A stretch of 64,000 nt of DNA from Reichenbachiella sp. (GTDB taxonomy: Bacteria; Bacteroidota; Bacteroidia; Cytophagales; Cyclobacteriaceae), in contig NZ_JAWPMM010000001.1 of NCBI RefSeq assembly GCF_033344935.1, positions 434,001-498,000 on the forward strand. Reading direction: 5' to 3'. Positions 34,915 through 43,365 of the stretch are shown in pieces. The position numbers were made by a program, and so were the translations under genes. The notes below the pieces were generated by a model, which was not told where the DNA came from, did not search any database, and was given only the letters and a program-made list of their open reading frames with translations. The first letter of the stretch is position 1. The number at the start of each line of letters is the position of its first letter.

Positions 34915-35334
34915 ATGCATCAATTTAAAACCAATTGTAAGCGAGAGCGACTCAAGGAAATCCGGCACTTTGTGGCGGAAGTCTTGACTGATATTGGTTT
35001 GTCCGAAATTGATGCCCATAAGGTGATTCTGGCAGTAGATGAAGTCTGCGCCAATCTGATTATCCATTCGAATAAATGCAATCCTTCTGAGTGTTTGGAG
35101 TTGTTTATTGAAGACCACGGAAAAGATGGCGTATTGTTTGAAATTATCGATTATGGAATTGGCTTCAATTACAACAATTACAAAGAACCGAATCTGGAAG
35201 AAATCATTCGCAAAAGGAAGAAAGGTGGCCTGGGCATTATGCTAGTAAAAAATATAATGGACACCGTAGAGTTCAAAAATGAAGAAAATAAGAATATTTG
35301 CAGAATGATTAAAAAGTTTACCAAAGACAAATGA
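34915..35334 (+). CDS. Serine-kinase-like ATPase, RsbW/anti-sigma type
   Basis: A 139-residue HATPase_c protein of the RsbW/SpoIIAB type. The N box is DEVCANLIIHS (Glu and Asn present), G1 is IIDYGIGFN, and G2 is KGGLGIMLVKNIMD. It is expected to phosphorylate the STAS protein next to it and, when free, to bind another partner. In Bacteroidota that partner need not be a sigma factor. The stop overlaps the start of the PpiC gene by four bases (ATGA at 35331-35334), linking it tightly to the chaperone genes. Confidence 0.9.
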   Translation: MHQFKTNCKRERLKEIRHFVAEVLTDIGLSEIDAHKVILAVDEVCANLIIHSNKCNPSECLELFIEDHGKDGVLFEIIDYGIGFNYNNYKEPNLEEIIRKRKKGGLGIMLVKNIMDTVEFKNEENKNICRMIKKFTKDK

Positions 35335-37292
35335 TCCAACCCTCCCGATTTTTACTTCTAATTCTTCTCGTTTCATTCTCCACTTTATCTTTTGCTCAGC
35401 CAAACCAGGATGACCAAACGCTATTTCAATTGGGTGATGAGCCTTTCGGTTTAAAAGTTTTCAATTATTATTTTCTAAAAAACTCTGATGAACCTTCTGC
35501 TGATAGCGCCAAAGTCAAGGTGACTGAATATCTGGATTTGTATGTTAAATTCAGACTAAAGGTAAAGGAAGCTGTGGCCCTTGGCCAAGACCAAACGTCT
35601 GAATTCAAACAGGAGTTTGAGACTTACAAGAAGCAATTAGCCGAACCATACCTCACACAGACGAAGGTGAATGACGAAATGGTAGAGGAGGCATATGCCA
35701 GAATGAAACAAGAGGTTTCTGCTGCTCACATTTTAATCAAGTCAGAAGAGCAAGGCAATCCGGAAGATACTTTGAAGGCCTACAATAAGGCATTGGAAAT
35801 AAAAAATCGAATTGTTAACAGAGAGGATTTTGCGACGCTTGCGGCGAAAGAATCAGATGATCCAAGTGCCAAACAAAACGGTGGTTATTTGGGTTACTTT
35901 TCGGCTTTGCAAATGGTTTACCCATTTGAAAATGCTGTCTACGAGAATCAGCCAGGTTCAATTGTGGGGCCGGTTAAAACTAGATTCGGCTATCATATTA
36001 TTGAAATCAAAGAGAAAAGAGCAGCTCGAGGGGAAGTTTTGGTCGCTCACATTATGATTCGATCTAACCCCGATAGTGCTTCCATTATTGCGGCGAAAGA
36101 TAAGGCCACATCGATTTACGAAAACCTGAAATCTGGTGCTGATTGGAATGAGCAGTGTCGCTTATATTCTGATGATGTTCGCACGAAGAAACAAGGAGGA
36201 AGACTGCAGTGGTTTGGGACTGGCAATTTGGTGCCTGAGTTTGAAAGTGCTGCTTTTTCTCTTAAGAGCAACGGAGATATTTCTGAGCCGATTCAAACTC
36301 GATTTGGATGGCATATTATACAGTTGATAGATAAAAAAGGAGTTCCTCCTTTGGATGAAGTGAGAGCTGACCTTGAAAGTAAAATTTCAAGAGACACAAG
36401 GGCGGCTGACAAAAAATCTACGGCATTATCAAAACTGAAAGTGTCTCAAAATTTCAAGCAGTATCCGGCTGTTCGTGATCAATTGATCAACTACTTTGAT
36501 TCTACCTTGTTGGATGCCAATTGGAGTTATGCAAAAACTAATGCCGATTTGAAGGAGACTTTATTTGTCACTAATGAGGTGCCATACAAGCTTGAGGACT
36601 TCTTTGAGTTTGTTGAAGAAAAGCAAAAGAAGCGCAAGCTGACTGCTCTTCCAGTTTATGTTGATCAGCTGTACAACCAATTCGAAGAAAAGAGCATTTT
36701 TGACGAAGAGCTGAAACTCATCGAAGCTAATAACTATGATTACCAAATGGTATTAGACGAATACCGCAGCGGAATTTTATTGTTCAATCTCATGGAGAAG
36801 GAAGTTTGGAATAAGGCCATGGTAGATAGCGTAGGCCTTGAAGGGTTTTATGAAAAGAACAAAAAGAAGAGTTATAAATTGGCAGAGCATGTGGTGGTCA
36901 GAAGATTTGTTTCGAAGGACTCGACTGTGCTTCAAAGTGTTAGCCTACAATTGGATAAATCAAATTCCGAATTGGATAGCCTGTTCAATAGCCAAGAACC
37001 ATTAACTTTGCAGACTTTTGATGAAAAAATTGAGAATGGAAAGAACGATTGGCTTGATGAGCATTGGGAAGTAGGAACTTCAATTCAAAAAGGGGAAAAC
37101 TATTTCACTTTGTGGTCAGTAGTCTCTCTTCAACCAGATGGATATAAGCCATTGGAAGACATCAAAGGGTTAGTGATATCGGACTATCAGAATGAGTTGG
37201 AGAAACAGTGGTTGAAAACATTGAGTAAGAAATATCCTTTAAAGCTGAACAGGTCGGTATTAAAATCATATATAGAAGAATTTGAAAATTAA
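35331..37292 (+). CDS. Periplasmic peptidylprolyl isomerase with two PpiC (rotamase) domains
   Basis: A 653-residue parvulin-type foldase with a signal peptide (FLLLILLVSFSTLSFAQ). Two PpiC domains are visible: about residues 120-232 (AAHILIKSEEQ ... NGGYLGYFSALQMVYPFENA ... TRFGYHIIEIKEK) and about 235-337 (AHIMIRSNP ... GGRLQWFGTGNLVPEFESAAF ... TRFGWHIIQLIDK). The rest is helical and charged, as in SurA/PrsA-like chaperones. These proteins catalyse proline isomerisation and help outer-membrane proteins fold. It overlaps the RsbW-like gene by four bases and the next lipoprotein by 11, so the operon is continuous. Confidence 0.92.
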   Translation: MIQPSRFLLLILLVSFSTLSFAQPNQDDQTLFQLGDEPFGLKVFNYYFLKNSDEPSADSAKVKVTEYLDLYVKFRLKVKEAVALGQDQTSEFKQEFETYKKQLAEPYLTQTKVNDEMVEEAYARMKQEVSAAHILIKSEEQGNPEDTLKAYNKALEIKNRIVNREDFATLAAKESDDPSAKQNGGYLGYFSALQMVYPFENAVYENQPGSIVGPVKTRFGYHIIEIKEKRAARGEVLVAHIMIRSNPDSASIIAAKDKATSIYENLKSGADWNEQCRLYSDDVRTKKQGGRLQWFGTGNLVPEFESAAFSLKSNGDISEPIQTRFGWHIIQLIDKKGVPPLDEVRADLESKISRDTRAADKKSTALSKLKVSQNFKQYPAVRDQLINYFDSTLLDANWSYAKTNADLKETLFVTNEVPYKLEDFFEFVEEKQKKRKLTALPVYVDQLYNQFEEKSIFDEELKLIEANNYDYQMVLDEYRSGILLFNLMEKEVWNKAMVDSVGLEGFYEKNKKKSYKLAEHVVVRRFVSKDSTVLQSVSLQLDKSNSELDSLFNSQEPLTLQTFDEKIENGKNDWLDEHWEVGTSIQKGENYFTLWSVVSLQPDGYKPLEDIKGLVISDYQNELEKQWLKTLSKKYPLKLNRSVLKSYIEEFEN

Positions 37293-38148
37293 ATCTTACA
37301 TAGCTGTAGTTCTCGGCATCTTTTTAGCATCCTGCGAGCAACTTTATCAGGTAGATACCACAGAAGAAGTGGATGATCGAGTGAAAATCGCTCGTGTCAA
37401 TGATATTTACCTCTATGATGAAGATATCAGCAGTTTAGTACCACGGGGAAATCAAGGCGATAGCAGTATGATAGTCTCTAAATATGTGGACTCGTGGGTT
37501 AAAAAGCAATTGACTATTGCAAGAGCATCTACCGAGTTGGATTTTGACGAGGCAAAGATTGAGCGTAAAATACTTGACTATAGATATGCATTGATGGTAC
37601 ATGAATTTGAAATGCACTACATCAATCAGCGTCTGGATAAGGAGACCTCTGAGGAAGAAATCGAAAGGTACTACAACGAAAAATTTGAGAATTTTGTCCT
37701 TCGTCAGAACATCATGAGATGTTTATTTGCTATGGTTCCGGTAGAAGCTCCCCAGATAGAAAATTTCAGAAAACTAATTAGGTCCTACCCAGATTCTAAC
37801 CTGGAAGAAATCCAGTCTTATTGCTATCGGTTTGCCTCTAAGTCTTCTTTAGAGACAGAACTTTGGATCAATTTTGATGAAGTAATAAGTAATACTCCTT
37901 TGATAAGTGTTCAAGAAAAGCCAGCGTTTTTGAAGAACAATAGTTTTGTAGAAACCTCTGATTCGAGTTACTACTATTTCATCAGAGTATTAGACTATAA
38001 AATATCAGATCAAATTGCACCACTTTCCTATATCAAAGATGACATAGAAAGTATTTTGATCAACAAGAAAAAGGTGGAGTTAAGAAAGGAATTGGAAGAA
38101 GAGGTATACAAAGTAGCGAAGGAAAATAATGAATTTGAAATATATTAA
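37282..38148 (+). CDS. SurA/PrsA-like lipoprotein without a PPIase domain
   Basis: A 288-residue lipoprotein: a TTG start gives LKIKSYIAVVLGIFLASCEQ, where LASC is the lipobox with Cys18. The body is helical with DFDEAKIERKILDYRYALMVHEFEMHYI and EEEIERYYNEKFENF, the pattern of SurA_N/PrsA chaperone arms, but there is no HIL...GG...FGYH parvulin signature. I infer a membrane-anchored chaperone that works with the two PPIases on either side (overlapping by 11 bases upstream and 20 bases downstream). The TTG start is favoured because no ATG lies before the lipobox. Confidence 0.75.
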   Translation: MKIKSYIAVVLGIFLASCEQLYQVDTTEEVDDRVKIARVNDIYLYDEDISSLVPRGNQGDSSMIVSKYVDSWVKKQLTIARASTELDFDEAKIERKILDYRYALMVHEFEMHYINQRLDKETSEEEIERYYNEKFENFVLRQNIMRCLFAMVPVEAPQIENFRKLIRSYPDSNLEEIQSYCYRFASKSSLETELWINFDEVISNTPLISVQEKPAFLKNNSFVETSDSSYYYFIRVLDYKISDQIAPLSYIKDDIESILINKKKVELRKELEEEVYKVAKENNEFEIY

Positions 38149-39475
38149 GTTAGGGATATTAACGCTTTTGATTGGCACCGTAGGGCTTGTTCAAGCACAG
38201 TCCGATGACAAGGGTGTGGTGATTGATAAAATCATCGCTAAAGTTGATGATTACATTGTGCTCAAATCTGAGCTTGATAGGGCCTATTTGGAATTTTTGT
38301 CGAGAGGTGAACTTTCTCAAGGGAATGCAAAGTGCCAGATTTTGGAATCTTTGGTTATCAACAAAATGATGGTGGCCAAAGCCGAAATTGACTCTGTCTA
38401 CGTACTTGATGTTGAAGTAGAAAGCAATCTTGATCGTAGGATGTCATACTTTATCCAGCAGATCGGATCAGAAGAAAGGTTAGAAGAGATCTACAACAAG
38501 TCGATTGAAGAATTTAAGGAAGAGCTTTTTGATCAGATCAAAGAACAAATGATTGTGCAAAAAATGCAAGGCACTATTGGGGAAGACGTGTCTGTGACAC
38601 CAGGCGAGGTCAAAAAATTCTTTAGTAAAATCCCTGCAGACAGTTTACCCTATTTTTCCACTGAAGTGACGATTGGTCAAATCGTAAAGATTCCTGAAGT
38701 GAATGAAAACAGAAAGGGTGAAATTCGTAAGCAGATGCTTGATTTGAAAAAGCGAATAGAAAACGGAGAAGATTTTGGACAACTGGCTAAGAAATACTCT
38801 CAAGATCCAGGCTCGGCACCTGCAGGTGGTGAGTTAGGGTTTTTCAAAAGAGGAGAATTAGCTCCTGAATATGAAGCGGCAGCTTTGAGTATGAAACCGG
38901 GTGAAATTTCCAGACCAGTCGAGTCACAGTTTGGTTTTCACTTGATCCAATTGATAGAAAGAAGAGGAAACACCTATAGCTCCAGACACATATTAATTAT
39001 TCCTAAATCCACGGAAAGTGACATCCAAGAAGCCAAAGACTTTTTGGATAGCTTGCGAACCTCTGTCATTGAAGATAGCATGAGGTTTGAAGTACTGGCC
39101 AAAGAGCACTCTGACGATCAGCTTACTGCGGGCAACGGTGGTTTCTTTAGCGATGCAACAGGAGCAATGAGAGTTTCTGTAGAGGAAATAGATCCTACTT
39201 TGTTTTTCACAATTGATACGATGGCAGTAGGAAGTATCACCAGACCTATGGAATTTAGAATGGGAGATGGTACTGATGCGGTACGTATCCTTATGTACAA
39301 GGACAAGGTAGCCCCTCATCAGGCCAATTTGCTTCAGGACTACCAGAAAATTAGAGCGGCTGCAGTCGCAGACAAACGAAACAAAATAATGTCAAAGTGG
39401 TTTAAGGATGCTCAGGGCGAAGTATATATTCATGTGGACCCTGAATACGAAAATTGCCAAATTTTGATAAATTAA
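38129..39475 (+). CDS. SurA-like periplasmic peptidylprolyl isomerase
   Basis: A 448-residue SurA-type chaperone. Signal peptide LGILTLLIGTVGLVQAQ; SurA N-domain (VIDKIIAKVDDYIVLKSELDRAYLEF, close to the SurA start ...IVAVVNDEVI...); a first PpiC domain at about residues 170-283 (FGQLAKKYSQDPGSAPAGGELGFFKRGEL, FGFHLIQLIERRG), and a second at about 285-390 that is less well conserved (HILIIPKS, LAKEHSDDQLTAGNGGFF). It helps outer-membrane barrels reach the BAM machine. It follows the lipoprotein with a 20-base overlap, and moxR starts eight bases later. Confidence 0.92.
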   Translation: MNLKYIKLGILTLLIGTVGLVQAQSDDKGVVIDKIIAKVDDYIVLKSELDRAYLEFLSRGELSQGNAKCQILESLVINKMMVAKAEIDSVYVLDVEVESNLDRRMSYFIQQIGSEERLEEIYNKSIEEFKEELFDQIKEQMIVQKMQGTIGEDVSVTPGEVKKFFSKIPADSLPYFSTEVTIGQIVKIPEVNENRKGEIRKQMLDLKKRIENGEDFGQLAKKYSQDPGSAPAGGELGFFKRGELAPEYEAAALSMKPGEISRPVESQFGFHLIQLIERRGNTYSSRHILIIPKSTESDIQEAKDFLDSLRTSVIEDSMRFEVLAKEHSDDQLTAGNGGFFSDATGAMRVSVEEIDPTLFFTIDTMAVGSITRPMEFRMGDGTDAVRILMYKDKVAPHQANLLQDYQKIRAAAVADKRNKIMSKWFKDAQGEVYIHVDPEYENCQILIN

Positions 39476-39482
39476 AGTCTAT

Positions 39483-40448
39483 ATGAGTGAACATGCGACA
39501 GAGGTTGAAGCTGCAGATGCTTTGCATCAGGCCTATACTAAACTAAAGGAAGAAATATCAAAAGTAATCGTAGGGCAGGATGAGGTAGTCAAATTGTTGA
39601 TTACATCAATTTTTTGTCAAGGTCATGCCCTATTGGTGGGTGTACCAGGTTTGGCAAAAACCCTACTGATAAGAACTATTTCTTCGGCACTTCACTTAGA
39701 TTTTAACAGAATTCAATTTACTCCGGATCTGATGCCTTCAGACATTATTGGTGCAGAGACATTGGATAAAGACAGGAATTTTCAATTTATTAAAGGGCCA
39801 ATATTTTCAAATATCATTTTGGCAGATGAAATCAATCGTACTCCCCCTAAGACACAAGCGGCGCTTCTTGAATCTATGCAGGAGTACTCTGTTACCGTAG
39901 CAGGCAAGCAGTGGAAGCTGGAAGAGCCATTTTTTGTAATGGCTACCCAAAACCCAATAGAACAAGAGGGTACATATCCATTGCCAGAAGCTCAGCTGGA
40001 CAGGTTCATGTTTATGATCAATTTGGATTACCCATCTTATGAGTCCGAGATAGACATTGTGAAAAACGAGGCAGCCGGAGCAATTGGCGAAGTGAAGGCC
40101 GTGCTAGACGCTAAACAAATCATAGCATTTCAAAAGCTAGTGGATAAGGTGCCAGTGGCGGATAATGTAATTGAGTATGCCGTGAACCTCGTTCATAAAA
40201 CTCGACCAGATGCTGAGCGAGCATCTGATATAGCCAAATCTTATTTAGAATGGGGGGCAGGACCAAGAGCTTCTCAATTTCTGATCAAAGGAGCTAAATG
40301 CAACGCACTTTTGGCCGGTAAATATTCGCCTGATATAGAGGATGTGAAAATGGTAGCCGAGCCAATTTTAAGACATAGAATTGTGAGAAACTTTAAAGCT
40401 GAGGCTGAAGGAGTAACGACTAGCAAAATTATTACCGACATTCTCTAA
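39483..40448 (+). CDS. MoxR family AAA+ ATPase
   Basis: A 321-residue MoxR-type AAA+ ATPase. Walker A is LLVGVPGLAKT, Walker B is IILADEINR, sensor 1 is MATQNPIEQEGTYPLPEAQLDRF (TQNP...LPEAQLDRF), and a lid domain follows. MoxR proteins act as chaperones or metal-insertion factors with VWA and DUF58 partners; here no VWA or DUF58 gene follows, so it is an isolated copy. It starts seven bases after surA and could share that transcript. An 80-base gap and a new promoter box then separate it from the hemerythrin gene. Confidence 0.93.
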   Translation: MSEHATEVEAADALHQAYTKLKEEISKVIVGQDEVVKLLITSIFCQGHALLVGVPGLAKTLLIRTISSALHLDFNRIQFTPDLMPSDIIGAETLDKDRNFQFIKGPIFSNIILADEINRTPPKTQAALLESMQEYSVTVAGKQWKLEEPFFVMATQNPIEQEGTYPLPEAQLDRFMFMINLDYPSYESEIDIVKNEAAGAIGEVKAVLDAKQIIAFQKLVDKVPVADNVIEYAVNLVHKTRPDAERASDIAKSYLEWGAGPRASQFLIKGAKCNALLAGKYSPDIEDVKMVAEPILRHRIVRNFKAEAEGVTTSKIITDIL

Positions 40449-40499
40449 AAATTTCAAGCTGAAATGATCAATGGACATTAAGCTCTCTTACAATTTTTT

Positions 40500-40507
40500 T
40501 ATATTTG
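40500..40507 (+). promoter_or_regulatory. Candidate -7 promoter box (TATATTTG) of the hemerythrin operon
   Basis: TATATTTG matches TAnnTTTG and ends 20 bases before the ATG at 40528. It would drive the hemerythrin-ruvX-def-aminotransferase run. No clear -33 element. Confidence 0.45.
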
Positions 40508-40527
40508 TAATAGTGCATTAAGAACCC

Positions 40528-41265
40528 ATGGAGAATAAATCAATAGAAATATTAATCAACGAAAATTTCGTTTATGCGAAAGTGTTGGACTATTTCGGCG
40601 TGGAGTATTATAAGTCCAAGAATAAGACGCTTCATCAGGTTTGTCAGGATCATAAAATCGACTTGAGTCAATTGCTAGATGTGATTGATAGAGCGCAAGA
40701 AAGATCCACCATAGATTCCTCCGAACTAATCAACTTTCCTGCTCGATTAATTGTAGGTTACCTCAAACACGCACACGAGCTTTTTATCAAAGACAGATTG
40801 CCATTTATTCTTAGACAAATCAACGCGCTAAAAACGCCCACTGATCAAGAACTAATAGAGGATCTCAAAATGGTATTACCCATGTTTGTGGATGACTTTA
40901 TTCATCACATCTATGAAGAGGAAGACCGACTGTTTTCATATATTAACGACTTAGAAAATTTCGTTTTAGGTAAGAGTAGCTCAGCCAAGGTGTTGGCCAA
41001 TATCAATTCCTTTTCAATTCAAAAATTTGCTCTGCACCACGGCGACTCGGACGACGAAATGAAAGGTATAAGAGGCATTACAGGTGAATACCATACGGAA
41101 AACATTGAGGATATACAGCTAAAGGTTATTTTCAAAGAATTGCAAGCATTCGATAATGAGCTTACCAAACACGCTCATATTGAAAACAATGTATTGTTTC
41201 CAAAAGCCTTGATGCTAGAAAAGCAAGCCAAGGAAAAACTCACGCTGACCTACAGCCAAAACTAA
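40528..41265 (+). CDS. RIC-type hemerythrin domain protein (iron-sulfur cluster repair, YtfE/ScdA-like)
   Basis: A 245-residue di-iron protein like YtfE/ScdA. Residues 15-60 match the ScdA N-terminal domain (AKVLDYFGVEYYKSKNKTLHQVCQ), though the CCG-type cysteines are not present. Residues 75-235 form the hemerythrin helices with the iron ligands in YLKHAHELF, DDFIHHIYEEEDRLF, EYHTENIEDI and KHAHIENNVLFP. RIC proteins repair iron-sulfur clusters damaged by oxidative or nitrosative stress. The stop is followed at once by the ruvX ATG, so it heads an operon of housekeeping genes. Confidence 0.85.
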   Translation: MENKSIEILINENFVYAKVLDYFGVEYYKSKNKTLHQVCQDHKIDLSQLLDVIDRAQERSTIDSSELINFPARLIVGYLKHAHELFIKDRLPFILRQINALKTPTDQELIEDLKMVLPMFVDDFIHHIYEEEDRLFSYINDLENFVLGKSSSAKVLANINSFSIQKFALHHGDSDDEMKGIRGITGEYHTENIEDIQLKVIFKELQAFDNELTKHAHIENNVLFPKALMLEKQAKEKLTLTYSQN

Positions 41266-41679
41266 ATGGGTAGAATATTAGCCATTGATTTTGGCACTAA
41301 GCGGATTGGACTAGCCGTCACGGATCCGCTCCAAATTATTGCTACTCCCTTAGAAACTGTCCGAACATTTCAAACCATTGATTTCCTGAAAAATTACCAG
41401 CAAACGGAAGGCATTGACGAGTTTGTCATTGGTATGCCAAAGGATTTGATGAATAAAGACACTGATAGTACGGCATCTGTAAGGTCTTTTATAAATTTGC
41501 TGAAGAAGAATTTCCCAGATCATAAAATTCATCAGGTGGATGAGCGATTCACAAGTAAACTAGCTATGGATGCTATGATCAGGGGAGGTATGAAAAAGAA
41601 GGATAGACAGAAAAAAGAGAACGTTGACAAATTGAGTGCAGCGATCATTTTGCAGTCATATTTAGAATCGAGATTATGA
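41266..41679 (+). CDS. ruvX: Putative pre-16S rRNA nuclease / Holliday junction resolvase-like protein (RuvX/YqgF)
   Basis: A 137-residue RuvX/YqgF protein with an RNase H-like fold. Seen: ILAIDFGTKRIGLAVTD (first catalytic Asp), EFVIGMPKDL, HQVDERFTSKLA (second acidic site) and KENVDKLSAAIILQSYL with the last conserved Asp. E. coli YqgF takes part in 16S rRNA 5'-end maturation; the older name is Holliday junction resolvase. It abuts the hemerythrin gene, and its stop overlaps the def ATG by four bases. Confidence 0.94.
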   Translation: MGRILAIDFGTKRIGLAVTDPLQIIATPLETVRTFQTIDFLKNYQQTEGIDEFVIGMPKDLMNKDTDSTASVRSFINLLKKNFPDHKIHQVDERFTSKLAMDAMIRGGMKKKDRQKKENVDKLSAAIILQSYLESRL

Positions 41680-42230
41680 TTTACCCCATTGTAGTATATG
41701 GAGACCCGGTGCTGAAACGGGAAGCAGATGAGATTGAAGAAGGAAGCCTAGATGTGATCAAACTTAGAGATGATATGTTTGAGACCATGTATGAAGCCAG
41801 CGGCATAGGATTGGCTGCTCCACAGATAGGCAAGTCTATTCGGATGTTTGTAGTGGATGGTAGCCCTTTGGAAGAAGAAGGCATGGAAAATTTCAAGAAG
41901 GTATTCATCAACCCTGAAATGGTTTGGGAGGATGGGGACAAATGGAATTTTGAAGAAGGATGCCTGAGTATTCCGGGTATCAGAGAAGAAATTTCTCGAC
42001 ATGCGAAACTAAGAATCAACTACCTGGATGAAAATTTCGTAGAGCACGAAGAAGAATTTGATGGCATGAAAGCGCGAATCATTCAGCATGAATATGATCA
42101 CATCGATGGTATTTTGTTTACGGATTATTTAAGCCCATTCAAAAAACGTGTATTGAAAGGTAAACTCAACAATATTTCTAAAGGTAAGTGCGATGCCGAT
42201 TACAAAATAAAACTCCCATCTAAGAAATAA
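41676..42230 (+). CDS. def: Peptide deformylase
   Basis: A 184-residue peptide deformylase that removes the formyl group from nascent proteins. All three signature motifs are present: ASGIGLAAPQIG, EEGCLSIPG (Cys metal ligand) and IQHEYDHIDG (HExxH-like metal site with the catalytic Glu). Length is normal. It overlaps ruvX by four bases, and the aminotransferase ATG follows one base after the stop. fmt, its usual partner, is not in the window. Confidence 0.97.
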   Translation: MIYPIVVYGDPVLKREADEIEEGSLDVIKLRDDMFETMYEASGIGLAAPQIGKSIRMFVVDGSPLEEEGMENFKKVFINPEMVWEDGDKWNFEEGCLSIPGIREEISRHAKLRINYLDENFVEHEEEFDGMKARIIQHEYDHIDGILFTDYLSPFKKRVLKGKLNNISKGKCDADYKIKLPSKK

Positions 42231-42231
42231 G

Positions 42232-43365
42232 ATGATATCCAAACTCCCTGATGCTCAAACTTCCATTTTCGCCGTAATGACGAAAATGGCCAATGAGTGC
42301 GGGGCAATCAATTTGGCGCAAGGATTTCCTGATTTTGATGTAGCTCCTAAGCTGATAGACAGGATACATCACTATATGCAAAAGGGGATGAATCAATATG
42401 CGCCAATGCCAGGAGTACCTGCCTTGCGCGAAGCCATAGCCAAGAAAATAGATCATACCTATGATGTTTCTATTTCTCCTGATGAAGTAACAGTGACAGC
42501 AGGAGCTACTCAAGCTTTATTTGCTGCAATTACTGCCATTGTACACGCCGGAGATGAAGTGATTTTCTTTGACCCTGCTTATGACTGCTATTTACCCACC
42601 ATTCAGTTATGCGGAGGCGTACCTGTGAATATCAACTTGGACAAAGTTGACTTTTCTATTCCATGGGACGAAGTGGAAAGAAAAATTACTGCTAAGACCA
42701 AACTCATAATAATCAACACACCGCATAACCCTAGCGGAGCTATTCTTAGGGAGGATGATATCAATGAGTTGGAGAGGCTGACTCGCAGCAAAGAAATCTA
42801 TGTGATAAGCGATGAAGTTTATGAACATTTGATATATGATGGAGAAACCCATAGCTCGGTACTGAAGAATGCGGAACTTAGAAAAAAGAGTGTGGCTATT
42901 TATTCTTTTGGAAAAACCTTTCATGCGACCGGATGGAAAATGGGTTATACAATAGCGCCAAGTGATCTTACAGAAGAAATAAGAAAGGTCCATCAATTTT
43001 TAGTTTTCAGTGTGAGCACAGCTACCCAATGGGCGTTGGCGGATTATTTAGAAGAGTCAGACCATTATGAATATCTCCCTGATTTTTTTCAGCAAAAGAG
43101 AGATGTTTTACTTCGTTTGATGGAAGATTCCAGGTTCAAACCAGTCACCTGCAGGGGTACTTATTTCCAAAGTTTCTCGTACGCAGCCATCAGCGATAAG
43201 CCCGACAGGGAAATGGCAGAGTGGATTACTAAAACACATGGCGTAGCATCCATTCCATTATCCCCTTTTTATACGGACCACTCGGACAACAAACAAATTC
43301 GTCTTTGTTTTGCAAAGAGCGAAGAAACACTGAAACAAGCCGCCTTGAAACTATGTCAGATCTAA
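42232..43365 (+). CDS. Methionine-type aminotransferase (YbdL-like, PLP-dependent)
   Basis: A 377-residue class I/II PLP aminotransferase close to YbdL/kynurenine aminotransferases. Seen: NLAQGFPDFDVAPKL (substrate-binding start), VTAGATQALFAAITA, the NTPHNPSGA motif, ISDEVYEHLIYDG, the PLP lysine in YSFGKTFHATGWKMGY, and a final RLCFAKSEETL carrying the substrate carboxylate Arg. YbdL prefers methionine, His and Phe. The nitrilase-like omega-amidase that follows overlaps its end by 13 bases. This pairing is known from methionine salvage, where glutamine is the amino donor and the ketoglutaramate is removed by the amidase. Confidence 0.9.
   Translation: MISKLPDAQTSIFAVMTKMANECGAINLAQGFPDFDVAPKLIDRIHHYMQKGMNQYAPMPGVPALREAIAKKIDHTYDVSISPDEVTVTAGATQALFAAITAIVHAGDEVIFFDPAYDCYLPTIQLCGGVPVNINLDKVDFSIPWDEVERKITAKTKLIIINTPHNPSGAILREDDINELERLTRSKEIYVISDEVYEHLIYDGETHSSVLKNAELRKKSVAIYSFGKTFHATGWKMGYTIAPSDLTEEIRKVHQFLVFSVSTATQWALADYLEESDHYEYLPDFFQQKRDVLLRLMEDSRFKPVTCRGTYFQSFSYAAISDKPDREMAEWITKTHGVASIPLSPFYTDHSDNKQIRLCFAKSEETLKQAALKLCQI

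Noticed and set aside
43305-43352. Longer N-terminus for the nitrilase-like gene
   Set aside because: It lies within the aminotransferase end, and the family start MSDLTVAILQ begins at 43353.
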